Source: Flavobacteriales bacterium
Lineage (GTDB): Bacteria > Bacteroidota > Bacteroidia > Flavobacteriales_F > PHOS-HE28
Reading direction: 5' to 3'
Assembly (NCBI GenBank): GCA_020635715.1
Contig: JACJZG010000008.1
Span: 62,001-126,000, forward strand
DNA: 64,000 nucleotides
Below, piece after piece: positions 1 to 7,580 of this stretch (position 1 is the first letter of the stretch; every line of letters begins with the position of its first letter). Below the pieces are notes generated by a model. That model ran no database searches and was not told where the DNA came from. It saw only the letters and a list, made by a program, of their open reading frames with translations. The translations under genes and the position numbers were made by a program.

Positions 1-1884
1 GAGGATCAACTCGTCCAGGTCTGCAACGAGCTGCGCGACTTCATCATCGATGTGGTGAGCGTGAAGGGTGGCCATTTCGGTGCCAGCCTGGGCGTTGTGG
101 AACTCACGGTGGCACTGCACTATGTGTTCAATACGCCCTACGACCAGCTCGTGTGGGACGTGGGACACCAGGCGTACGGCCATAAGATCCTCACCGGCCG
201 CAAGGACAACTTCCACACGAACCGGATCCACAAGGGGATCAGCGGATTCCCGAAGCGGAGCGAGAGCGAGTACGACACCTTCGGCGTGGGCCACAGCAGC
301 ACCAGCATAGGCGGCGCCTTGGGCATGGCCGTGGCCAGTAAACTGAAGGGCGAGACCGACCGGCAATGCGTGGCCATCATCGGCGATGGGGCGATGACCG
401 CCGGCATGGCCTTCGAGGCCCTGAACCATGCAGGCGGCGCCAACACTGACATGCTCGTGGTGCTCAACGACAATTGCATGAGCATCGACCCGAACGTCGG
501 TGCCTTGAAGGAGTACCTCACCGACATCACCACGAGCCACACCTACAACAAGGTGAAGGACGAGGTCTGGAACCTGCTCGGCAAGATCAGCAAGTTCGGC
601 CCCAATGCACAGTCCATCGCGCAGAAGGTGGAGAACGCCGTGAAGAGCGCCCTGTTGAAGCAGAGCAACCTCTTCGAGAGCCTCAACTTCCGCTACTTCG
701 GTCCGGTGGACGGACACGATGTGGAGCGCATGGTGAAGGTCCTGCAGGATCTCAAGGACATCCCCGGCCCCAAGATCCTGCACACGATCACCATGAAGGG
801 CAAGGGCTACAAACCCGCCGAGGAGGGCAGCCCCACCGTGTGGCATGCACCGGGCCTCTTCAACAAGGAGACCGGCGAGATCATCAAGGTGGTGCCCAAG
901 AGCCCACAACCGCCCAAGTACCAGGACGTGTTCGGCCACACCATCGTGGAACTGGCGGAGAAGAACCCGCGCATCGTCGGTGTCACGCCCGCCATGCCAA
1001 CGGGTTGCTCCTTGAACATCATGATGAAGGCCATGCCCGACCGCGCTTTCGATGTGGGCATCGCCGAGCAGCATGCGGTCACCTTCAGTGCCGGCATGGC
1101 CACGCAGGGCATGGTGCCCTTCTGCAACATCTACAGCTCCTTCATGCAGCGGGCCTACGACCAGGTGGTGCATGACGTGGCGCTGCAGAACCTGCACGTG
1201 GTCTTCTGCCTGGACCGCGGCGGACTGGCAGGTGCCGATGGCCCCACGCACCACGGTGCCTTCGACATCGCCTACTTCCGCTGCATCCCGAACATGATCG
1301 TGAGCGCGCCGATGAACGAGGAGGAGTTGCGCGACCTGATGTACACGGCCCAGTTGAAGGACCATGGACCTTTCAGCATCCGATATCCGCGTGGCGAAGG
1401 CGTGATGACCGAGTGGAAGACGCCCTTCAAGGAGATCAAGATCGGCACAGGTCGCAAGGTGCGTTCGGGCGATGATATCGCCGTGCTCAGCATCGGGCAT
1501 ATCGGCAACATCGCTGCGAAAGGCATCGATGCACTACAAGGTGAAGGATACAGCGTGGCGCACTACGATATGCGTTTCGCTAAGCCGATCGATGAACTGC
1601 TGCTGCACGAGGTCTTCGGCAAGTTCAAGCAGGTCATCACCATCGAGGATGGAGCCATCCAAGGCGGCATGGGCAGCGCGGTGCTCGAGTTCATGGCGGA
1701 TCATGGCTATCACGCGCAGGTGAAACGCCTCGGCATCCCCGACCGTTGGATCGAGCACGGAACGCAGAACGAACTTTATGCGGAATGCGGCTTCGACGAC
1801 AAGGCGCTCATCGCTGCGGTGAAGGAGGTGCTCGGTTCTCAGGCGGGTCTTGTCGGGAAGACCGGGAGAAAGGCGAGTGCCTGA
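1..1884 (+). CDS. dxs: 1-deoxy-D-xylulose-5-phosphate synthase (5' end missing)
   Basis: Thiamine-diphosphate enzyme that condenses pyruvate and glyceraldehyde 3-phosphate to DXP, the entry point to MEP isoprenoid synthesis and a precursor of thiamine and PLP; cytosolic. The frame is open from base 1 (E-D-Q-L-V-Q-V...), so the gene begins just outside the window; 627 residues are visible, close to full length. The ThDP-binding GDG...N region (GDGAMTAGM, then LNDNCMSIDPNVG), the SGGHF-like GGHFGASLGVVELT near the start, and the transketolase-type EQHAVTFSAGMA motif are all present. The reading frame is intact. The next gene starts 9 nt after the stop and may be cotranscribed. Confidence 0.97.
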   Translation, partial: EDQLVQVCNELRDFIIDVVSVKGGHFGASLGVVELTVALHYVFNTPYDQLVWDVGHQAYGHKILTGRKDNFHTNRIHKGISGFPKRSESEYDTFGVGHSSTSIGGALGMAVASKLKGETDRQCVAIIGDGAMTAGMAFEALNHAGGANTDMLVVLNDNCMSIDPNVGALKEYLTDITTSHTYNKVKDEVWNLLGKISKFGPNAQSIAQKVENAVKSALLKQSNLFESLNFRYFGPVDGHDVERMVKVLQDLKDIPGPKILHTITMKGKGYKPAEEGSPTVWHAPGLFNKETGEIIKVVPKSPQPPKYQDVFGHTIVELAEKNPRIVGVTPAMPTGCSLNIMMKAMPDRAFDVGIAEQHAVTFSAGMATQGMVPFCNIYSSFMQRAYDQVVHDVALQNLHVVFCLDRGGLAGADGPTHHGAFDIAYFRCIPNMIVSAPMNEEELRDLMYTAQLKDHGPFSIRYPRGEGVMTEWKTPFKEIKIGTGRKVRSGDDIAVLSIGHIGNIAAKGIDALQGEGYSVAHYDMRFAKPIDELLLHEVFGKFKQVITIEDGAIQGGMGSAVLEFMADHGYHAQVKRLGIPDRWIEHGTQNELYAECGFDDKALIAAVKEVLGSQAGLVGKTGRKASA

Positions 1885-1893
1885 CCGTTCAAG

Positions 1894-2424
1894 ATGGGCA
1901 CGAAGCGGGAGATCAAGCCGCGTTGCATCATCATCGCCGGACCGAACGGGGCGGGAAAGACGACGTTCGCACGGAACTACCTGCTGCAGGATGCCGGGAT
2001 CGAGAACTTCGTGAACGCCGACTATATCGCGATGGGGCTCTCTCCGCTGAAGCCTGAACGTGCTGCTCGCCATGCCGGGCGACTACTGCTGGAAGAGTTG
2101 GATCGCTTGACCGCTGCGAACGAGTCCTTTGCGTTGGAAAGCACATTGAGCGGTCTGACCTATGTAGAGCGGATCGAACGGATGCGGGAGGCAGGTTACC
2201 ACATCGAGATCATCTTTCTGGAGTTGAGCAGCGCAAGTCTTGCCATCAAGCGTGTGGCGCATCGGGTGAAACACGGTGGTCACCACGTGCCGGACGATGA
2301 CGTAAGAAGACGTTACGATCGCGGACTGCGTAACTTTGAGCAGTACTACAAAGATCTGGCGGACAGTTGGGCCATGTATGACAACTCGGGACCAACGCCC
2401 GTTCTCAAGCAGCGACATCCATGA
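1894..2424 (+). CDS. Zeta-toxin-like P-loop kinase
   Basis: 176-residue P-loop protein of the zeta toxin/UDP-N-acetylglucosamine kinase-like superfamily. Visible: Walker A GPNGAGKTT at residues 16-24, NADYIAMGLSP after it, an ESTLSG motif near residue 80, and the C-terminal RV..RV..GGHHVP.DDV.RRY signature typical of zeta-like proteins. Family members phosphorylate small substrates; the best-known zeta toxins phosphorylate UDP-GlcNAc and block wall synthesis. The substrate here is unknown. The gene starts 9 nt after dxs and its TGA overlaps the ATG of a 52-codon gene (ATGA), so the two are probably translationally coupled. No epsilon-type antitoxin lies upstream, so a toxin role is only a possibility. 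Confidence 0.85.
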   Translation: MGTKREIKPRCIIIAGPNGAGKTTFARNYLLQDAGIENFVNADYIAMGLSPLKPERAARHAGRLLLEELDRLTAANESFALESTLSGLTYVERIERMREAGYHIEIIFLELSSASLAIKRVAHRVKHGGHHVPDDDVRRRYDRGLRNFEQYYKDLADSWAMYDNSGPTPVLKQRHP

Positions 2425-2579
2425 GCAAGAGTCGACAACAGGTCAAGCAGGATGAGTGGATCGCTGGCATTACCCGCGCCCTGAAGCGCGCCGCCAAGGA
2501 GGCCCGCCGCGTCGCCAAGATGCACGGCACCAAGGTGTGGGTGGCGAAGGACGGGAAGATCGTGGGGCTGGATCCGTAG
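2421..2579 (+). CDS. Small basic protein coupled to the zeta-like kinase
   Basis: 52-residue ORF starting ATG at 2421, overlapping the kinase stop by 4 nt. The product starts MSKSRQQVKQDEWIAG, has a Lys/Arg-rich helix in the middle and ends with a probable beta hairpin (VWVAKDGKIVGLDP). Codon use looks like that of neighbouring genes. Not a family I can name. Zeta-like kinases in Bacteroidota are often followed by a small protein of this size, so it may be a partner or antitoxin; that is inference from position. Confidence 0.7.
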   Translation: MSKSRQQVKQDEWIAGITRALKRAAKEARRVAKMHGTKVWVAKDGKIVGLDP

Positions 2580-2584
2580 CCGTT

Positions 2585-3178
2585 TCAGTGCAGGTTGAAA
2601 TGGAAGCCGATCCCCAGGGTGATCGGCCAGGCTTCCTGGTTCACTTCGATGTTCGGCCGATCCTTGATCGCCTGCCAGTCCGCTTCGAACGCATTCGGCC
2701 GGAAAGGCAGGTTGACGGAGAAGCGCCAATAGTGTTCGTTGGTCCGTTGGTTCAGTATCAGTCCTGCGCCGACCGTGGGTCCGTAGTAAAGCGCGTTAAG
2801 CTCTTCCTTGCCTTCGATCCGGATCGCGGCGTTGTACCCGTACATTCCTGTCACGAAGAACGAACCCCTGCGAGCGGACGGGACACGCAGTTCGATACCG
2901 GCATTGTAGGCAGGGTCGACCAAGGCCCAACCACCCCCAACAAATCCTGATAGGAAGGGCGCAACCCAATAGGTGGCACGGGCACCGATGATGCCACCAA
3001 CATCCTGTCCCATGCCTACTCCAAGGAAGAGACCGCGCTTGCCGTGGTCGGACTGTCCCAACACCTCAACGGAGCCGAGGAGTAGTCCGGAAAGAAGTGC
3101 GCTGTGAAGCAGGCGGTCGATCCTCGCGAAGCGTGGTGCGGGTTTCAGCGTGAAAGCGGGCAAGTCCGATCGCGTCAT
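2585..3178 (-). CDS. Predicted outer-membrane beta-barrel-like protein
   Basis: 197 residues from the preferred ATG (MTRSDLP...). A longer frame reaches 3220 but would overlap the upstream gene by 32 nt. A hydrophobic stretch around residues 22-42 (LLHSALLSGLLLGSVEVLGQS) resembles a signal peptide or anchor preceded by a basic region. The rest alternates aromatic/hydrophobic and Gly residues (GLFLGVGMGQDVGG, SGFVGGGWALVDPAY) and ends in FHFNLH, with an aromatic near the terminus as in outer-membrane barrels. It lies 10 nt downstream of the STAS-like gene and converges on the zeta module with only 5 nt between. Function unknown. Confidence 0.7.
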   Translation of the reverse strand: MTRSDLPAFTLKPAPRFARIDRLLHSALLSGLLLGSVEVLGQSDHGKRGLFLGVGMGQDVGGIIGARATYWVAPFLSGFVGGGWALVDPAYNAGIELRVPSARRGSFFVTGMYGYNAAIRIEGKEELNALYYGPTVGAGLILNQRTNEHYWRFSVNLPFRPNAFEADWQAIKDRPNIEVNQEAWPITLGIGFHFNLH

Positions 3179-3188
3179 TCTTGGTTCA

Positions 3189-3599
3189 TTATGCCACAGA
3201 GCGTCCATCCAGTCGGGCACGCACCCAACCCACGGCTTCCTTCACCGTTCCGAACATCCGGACCTGGTGTTGTTGCGGATGGTAGTTGTAGTGGATCTCG
3301 GCCAGTTTCCTGAACAGGCCCTCCGATGCCACCAAGGCATGGGCCCTCACCCGCGCGTTCATTCCTTCGGTGCTATGCTCCTGCTGCATCGCATCCAGGT
3401 CCATTTCTCCTTCCTCGGGCAGCACGGTCACCATGCCGAAGTCCTTGTCGCCGGTCAGGCGTTCGCATGCCGCGATCACTTCGGCGATGCCTTCGACATC
3501 GAAGGAGACATGCTCGTGGTACCGGATGATGACCAGGTCCGGAGCGTGTTGTTCAACGACGGCCAGCCGCGTCTCGAGGTAATTCGGTTCAATGGTCAT
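3189..3599 (-). CDS. STAS/SpoIIAA-like protein (DUF7793-type)
   Basis: 136 residues from ATG 3599; a GTG at 3623 in the same frame would add eight residues. The pattern (DLVIIRYHEHVSFDVEGIAEVIAACERL, then GMVTVLPEEGEMD, and a C-terminal VRMFGTVKEAVGWVRARL) matches the small Bacteroidota proteins with a SpoIIAA/STAS-like fold and a final 'F...EA..WL' helix. No enzyme motif or signal peptide is seen, so it is probably a cytosolic protein of unknown, perhaps regulatory, role. It sits in a minus-strand run with the secreted protein at 3656 and the OMP at 2585. Confidence 0.65.
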   Translation of the reverse strand: MTIEPNYLETRLAVVEQHAPDLVIIRYHEHVSFDVEGIAEVIAACERLTGDKDFGMVTVLPEEGEMDLDAMQQEHSTEGMNARVRAHALVASEGLFRKLAEIHYNYHPQQHQVRMFGTVKEAVGWVRARLDGRSVA

Positions 3600-3655
3600 G
3601 GGTAGAGGAGCGTTGACCGGCACCCCAAGCTACGACCTGGCGCGATCACGCGCTT

Positions 3656-4648
3656 TCAACGGCGCTCCAAACGGACGGTACCGAGCGTTCCATTCGTACC
3701 GATCCAGGCCAGCGTGTAGTGGCCGGAGGGGACATCGCTCATGGTGAGAACGAGCCGCCGGGTCTCGGGACCGGTGAACTCGGCCAGCCATTGTTTCACC
3801 GGCGTGCCCGTACCGTCCACCAGCTGCAGCACCGTGCGATCGGCGCGGGAAGCGGGGAGGTCGATCGTCGCCACATCGTCGCACGGGTCTGGGAACACCC
3901 GTAACCGGATCGGTTGGAAGAGGTTCATCTCCCCGTTCTGCCAGGAGCCGTCCAGCCAGCGCATGATGCGGTCCGGTGGATACCAACCGGTCCGCTCGAT
4001 GATCATCAACAGCGGCATCGGTGTCTGCCCGCAATACCATTCATACCGCACCTCGCGGCGGCCGGGAAGGTCGGGTCGCTTGGGGTCGCGAAGGATGAGC
4101 TCACTACGCAGCCTCAGTACGTTCTGGACAGGACCGTAGGGCATGATGAGCGTGCCCCATGCATCGGCCTTCACGGAATGGACCACTTCGCGGATCAGGA
4201 TGCGCCCCGAACCGGTCACGGCTACGATCCCCGTGTCAGCCCAGACATCCCCGATGCCGACGGGGAAGCTGAAGGAGCGCAGCGGCGGGTCGAATCGCAG
4301 CATGGCCGTGTCGCTGTACGAGCCGGTCCAGAGAAGGGTGCTGTCCGTCTCCACGAAGTACGAAGCAGGTTCCCCCGGTATGTTCAGCACCAGGGCATGT
4401 TCCGGGAAGGCACCAGCCCCCGGGGCCACATCGCTGGTGGTCCATTGGTAGGGCAGCAAGGCACCCACGGGCAGCGCCGCGTAGTCCCATCGCATGGCCG
4501 CGCCAGGTGGACCCGGCTTCAGGTAAGGCACGTCGTGGTAACCGTACATCGTCCCGGCGGCAGGAAGGTCATCGTCGCTCAGGACCGGCTGTCCATGTAC
4601 GATGATCGGCAGGATGCATGCGGCAATGAGGAGGTATGGGCGGTACAT
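3656..4648 (-). CDS. Secreted protein with T9SS type A sorting domain
   Basis: 330 residues. The N-terminus (MYRPYLLIAACILPIIVHGQ) is a signal peptide with cleavage expected near residue 19. The middle of the protein is beta-rich and I do not recognise it. The last ~85 residues carry the features of a type A T9SS C-terminal domain: LRVFPDPCDD at its start, a core of beta strands, and a final SGHYTLAWIG...VRLERR. Expected route: Sec export, then type IX secretion to the cell surface. It begins 23 nt downstream of the polytopic membrane protein at 4672, probably in one transcript. Confidence 0.75.
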   Translation of the reverse strand: MYRPYLLIAACILPIIVHGQPVLSDDDLPAAGTMYGYHDVPYLKPGPPGAAMRWDYAALPVGALLPYQWTTSDVAPGAGAFPEHALVLNIPGEPASYFVETDSTLLWTGSYSDTAMLRFDPPLRSFSFPVGIGDVWADTGIVAVTGSGRILIREVVHSVKADAWGTLIMPYGPVQNVLRLRSELILRDPKRPDLPGRREVRYEWYCGQTPMPLLMIIERTGWYPPDRIMRWLDGSWQNGEMNLFQPIRLRVFPDPCDDVATIDLPASRADRTVLQLVDGTGTPVKQWLAEFTGPETRRLVLTMSDVPSGHYTLAWIGTNGTLGTVRLERR

Positions 4649-4671
4649 GGACGGTCTTGGCTACGGCTAAA

Positions 4672-6066
4672 CTACGGCACTGCGATCCGGCTGTATCCCG
4701 CCCCACCCCAACGGAACCATCGGTCCTTCCTTTCCCAAGTGCGTTGTGCTCCGCGGAAGAAGAGCCCCTTCTGCGCGACCTCTTCCAGTGACACACGGTC
4801 CGGAACCACGATGATGCGATCCCCCTCGCCTCCGATCAGGTCCACCGCTTCAGGGAATCCATTGCGGAAGATGAAGGCGCCTTCGTATGCGTCCGGAAGA
4901 CCGCTCACCCAGAGGTGCGCATCAGGATCAATGCCCGGAAGTTCATGTAAGCATTCCCGGGTGATCCGAGAGGCCGTGTTCCAATTCGCATGGTTCCCAC
5001 GCAACTGCCAAAGGCACGCCACGACCAGGCAGGCGAAGACGGACGAACGGACCAAGGGACGTTGAACGGCGGCCAGAAGCAGGCCGATCGAGGCGCATAG
5101 GAATACCGACGGCAGGTACAGGAAGCGGTCGCTCTCGCTCGTTGCCGTGCTCACTCCGGCCACAAAGGCGATGCTCATGGCTGTGAACAAGAGGAGGCCG
5201 AGGAGCGTGAGCATGCGTCTGGGGATCGAGCCTGAAGACCGGCGGATCAGCAGTACGCCGAAGGCGAGGAGCACTCCGAGAAGGGCGCCGCGCAACAGCT
5301 GGTGCTTCGGGTCGGCTTCCGGAGGAAGAAAGAGCCGCCCCAGTGCTTTGGGCGCATTGAGCAGGGAACGAGCCAGCGTATCCGGGATCAGTTCCTGGAA
5401 GTAACCGCCCACCATGATCCCGGTGGTGACCCAACGAAGAAGGAAGTAACCGATGCAGGGCAGCAATAAGGGGATGAACAACTTGCGCCAGCTCGGCCAG
5501 CCCGGTACCACGCGGGACCAGGCAACGATGAAGGCCGTCGGGATGAGGAGCAGGGCGCTCTCGTAGCACAGGGAGCCCAGCAGCAGTGTCGATGCGACCA
5601 TGATCGCGCGTAGACCGTTCCACGGACCGCTGCTGATGATCACCAGCCCGAGGAGGACCGCGCTCGTTCCCAGAGCCGATTCGCGACCCACCAACCAAAC
5701 GATCGATTCTTGGTGGAAGGGGTAGAGGAGGAACAGGACGGCGGACAACAGGGCGGTGCGCCGCCCCGCCCATCGCTCCATCAGCGTGAACAGGAGAAAG
5801 GCGTTCGTGCCATGGATGACGAGGTTGATGGCGCGATGGCCTGCCACCGATGTTCCCCAAAGGAGATCACCGAGCCGGAACGTAGCGTCGCTCAGCGGCC
5901 GGAAGAAGCCATTGCGCCAGGGGATGCCGCGCACACCGGAATTCCAGAGGGCGGAATGATCATCGCTGAACGGCGAGAAGGCAAGCGTGGGCCAGAAGAA
6001 GAGGAAGGATGCGCCGATGAAGGCGACCATCCACCACCATCCATCACGTGTGCCTGCGCTGCCCAT
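4672..6066 (-). CDS. Polytopic membrane protein, glycosyltransferase-C-like
   Basis: 464 residues with about ten hydrophobic segments. An early loop after the first membrane helix contains FSDDHSALW, like the acidic first loop of GT-C enzymes (ArnT/TMTC type), and the sequence later has GTNAFLLFTLMERW and HQESIVWLVGRES, reminiscent of O-mannosyltransferase/TMTC-like proteins. The C-terminal ~90 residues are soluble and end with RWGGAGYSRIAVP. A lipid-linked sugar donor would be expected if it is a GT-C enzyme; no acceptor can be named. ATG 6066 lies 8 nt after a good -7 box, and the gene is divergent from the GT39-like gene at 6113. Confidence 0.72.
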   Translation of the reverse strand: MGSAGTRDGWWWMVAFIGASFLFFWPTLAFSPFSDDHSALWNSGVRGIPWRNGFFRPLSDATFRLGDLLWGTSVAGHRAINLVIHGTNAFLLFTLMERWAGRRTALLSAVLFLLYPFHQESIVWLVGRESALGTSAVLLGLVIISSGPWNGLRAIMVASTLLLGSLCYESALLLIPTAFIVAWSRVVPGWPSWRKLFIPLLLPCIGYFLLRWVTTGIMVGGYFQELIPDTLARSLLNAPKALGRLFLPPEADPKHQLLRGALLGVLLAFGVLLIRRSSGSIPRRMLTLLGLLLFTAMSIAFVAGVSTATSESDRFLYLPSVFLCASIGLLLAAVQRPLVRSSVFACLVVACLWQLRGNHANWNTASRITRECLHELPGIDPDAHLWVSGLPDAYEGAFIFRNGFPEAVDLIGGEGDRIIVVPDRVSLEEVAQKGLFFRGAQRTWERKDRWFRWGGAGYSRIAVP

Positions 6067-6074
6067 CGATCAGC

Positions 6075-6082
6075 CAAAGCTA
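6075..6082 (-). promoter_or_regulatory. -7 box TAGCTTTG for the gene at 4672-6066
   Basis: Exact match to the Bacteroidota TAnnTTTG element on the minus strand. Only 8 nt separate it from ATG 6066, which implies a very short or absent 5' leader. It faces away from the element at 6101, forming a compact divergent promoter. Confidence 0.6.
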
Positions 6083-6100
6083 AAGGCGGCCGTGGCGCTG

Positions 6101-6108
6101 TATGTTCG
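6101..6108 (+). promoter_or_regulatory. -7 box TATGTTCG for the gene at 6113
   Basis: TAnnTTCG variant of the Bacteroidota -7 element, 4 nt before ATG 6113. It supports that ATG over the upstream in-frame ATG at 5987, which would lie inside the divergent gene, and implies a leaderless transcript. Confidence 0.55.
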
Positions 6109-6112
6109 TCCG

Positions 6113-7579
6113 ATGCCGCGCCGCGACCTGCCTGCCCTGCTCATCGCCTTCGCGATCAGCCTGGTCGTGCGCTGGCCCCTGGTGGATCGGCCCCTCTCCG
6201 CGCACCACGAGTATTGCACCGCCTTCACCCTTGTTGCGCTCACCAACTGGTGGGAGGATGGCTTCGCCACCCATCATGGCATGCCCTCCGGTGGCTGGAT
6301 CCGGGAGGGGGAGGCGCTTTACCCAGCGGGCCCTGAACACCGCAACGAGCGCGCCGTAGGGCTCTACTATTTCTCCCATCCACCTCTGGCCTACGACCTG
6401 CCTTACGTGCTCTTCGTGCTCACCAACACCGCACCGAACGCAGCCGGTCTGCAATGGATGAACATGTTCTTCCACCTGCTCACCGCGATCGGTCTGTACC
6501 AGGCCGTGAGGCTCGCAGCGGGTCCGGAGCGGCCACAGGCACCGCTGTTCGCAAGCGTCCTCTACCTCTTCACGCCCGCCACGCTCTGGTTCCACGGCAA
6601 CGCCTACATGAGCGACATGTTCGTGCAGGTGCCCTGGGTCTGGCAGCTCGTCTTCGCCCAGCGGGTCCTGCGTGCCGAAGCACGTCCATCGGCGGGGACA
6701 TGGGCGGGCTTCATCATCACCTTGTTCCTGACCCTCTACACCAGCTGGCTCGGTGTCTTCGCGCTGATCACCGTTGTTCTTGTGGCCTTCCTGCGTTGGC
6801 GTATGGGTCGCCAGGTGCCGATCCTTCCGATCATCGGAGGAGCGACGCTGGCGTTCGCAGCTGCCTTCGGGCTCACGGCCTGGCGCTATCTGCAAGTGAT
6901 CGATGTCGATGCCCTGTTCGCCCATTTCCAGTCCCGGTTCGCGGTGCGTGGATCCTTCGGCGCTGGTATCGACCTGCCCTCGCTCCTGCAGCAGGTCATG
7001 GTGAACTACCGCATCAGCTACCTGCCCTTGATCATCTTGCTGCTGATCCTGCTCCTGGTCCGATGGCGCCGGGGGAATGGTCCTGGTCGCGCGCTGCCAC
7101 ACCTCAAGCTCTTTGTGGCGCTCGCCGGTCTACCGGTGCTGTTGGATCATCTGCTACTACTCCAATATGCGGAACATGACTTCGCTGCCTTGAAGGCGGC
7201 ACCCGTGCTCTGCGGGCTTGCCGGAGCGGGCCTCGCGGGACTTCAATATCGATGGCGATGGGCGATGCTCATGGTGACCTGTCTGACCGGTGTGGCTTAT
7301 TTCTACCGGACCAACCCGATCCCTGGCCATGACGGAGGGCGCTATCAGAAGGAACTGGAACTGGGTCAGTTCATCGCTGAGAACGCTGCTCCGGATGAAC
7401 TGGTCTTCGGGGTGGGGATCATCACCGAACCGCAGGTCACCTGGTACGCGCATCGCAATGTGCTTGGTGTGGCGGATGAGGATGCGGCGCGCGTGACGCT
7501 GAAACAGCACGGTCTTTCACGCGGCGTGGTGGTCGAACCGATCGATGGCGGTTACAAGGCGACGCACATCACGCCTTGA
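6113..7579 (+). CDS. GT39-like membrane glycosyltransferase family protein
   Basis: 488 residues from ATG 6113 (MPRRDLPALLIAFAISLVVR). About nine to ten membrane segments. The first periplasmic loop has DRPLSAHHEYCTAF, resembling the acidic/His first loop of dolichyl-/undecaprenyl-phosphate-sugar-dependent GT39 enzymes, followed by the long loop YYFSHPPLAYDLPYVLF, a typical 'HPPL' feature of the family. The final ~110 residues are soluble. Likely role: transfer of a sugar from a lipid-phosphate donor on the outer face of the inner membrane; the acceptor is unknown. It converges with the next gene with 1 nt between stop codons. Confidence 0.75.
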   Translation: MPRRDLPALLIAFAISLVVRWPLVDRPLSAHHEYCTAFTLVALTNWWEDGFATHHGMPSGGWIREGEALYPAGPEHRNERAVGLYYFSHPPLAYDLPYVLFVLTNTAPNAAGLQWMNMFFHLLTAIGLYQAVRLAAGPERPQAPLFASVLYLFTPATLWFHGNAYMSDMFVQVPWVWQLVFAQRVLRAEARPSAGTWAGFIITLFLTLYTSWLGVFALITVVLVAFLRWRMGRQVPILPIIGGATLAFAAAFGLTAWRYLQVIDVDALFAHFQSRFAVRGSFGAGIDLPSLLQQVMVNYRISYLPLIILLLILLLVRWRRGNGPGRALPHLKLFVALAGLPVLLDHLLLLQYAEHDFAALKAAPVLCGLAGAGLAGLQYRWRWAMLMVTCLTGVAYFYRTNPIPGHDGGRYQKELELGQFIAENAAPDELVFGVGIITEPQVTWYAHRNVLGVADEDAARVTLKQHGLSRGVVVEPIDGGYKATHITP

Positions 7580-7580
7580 C

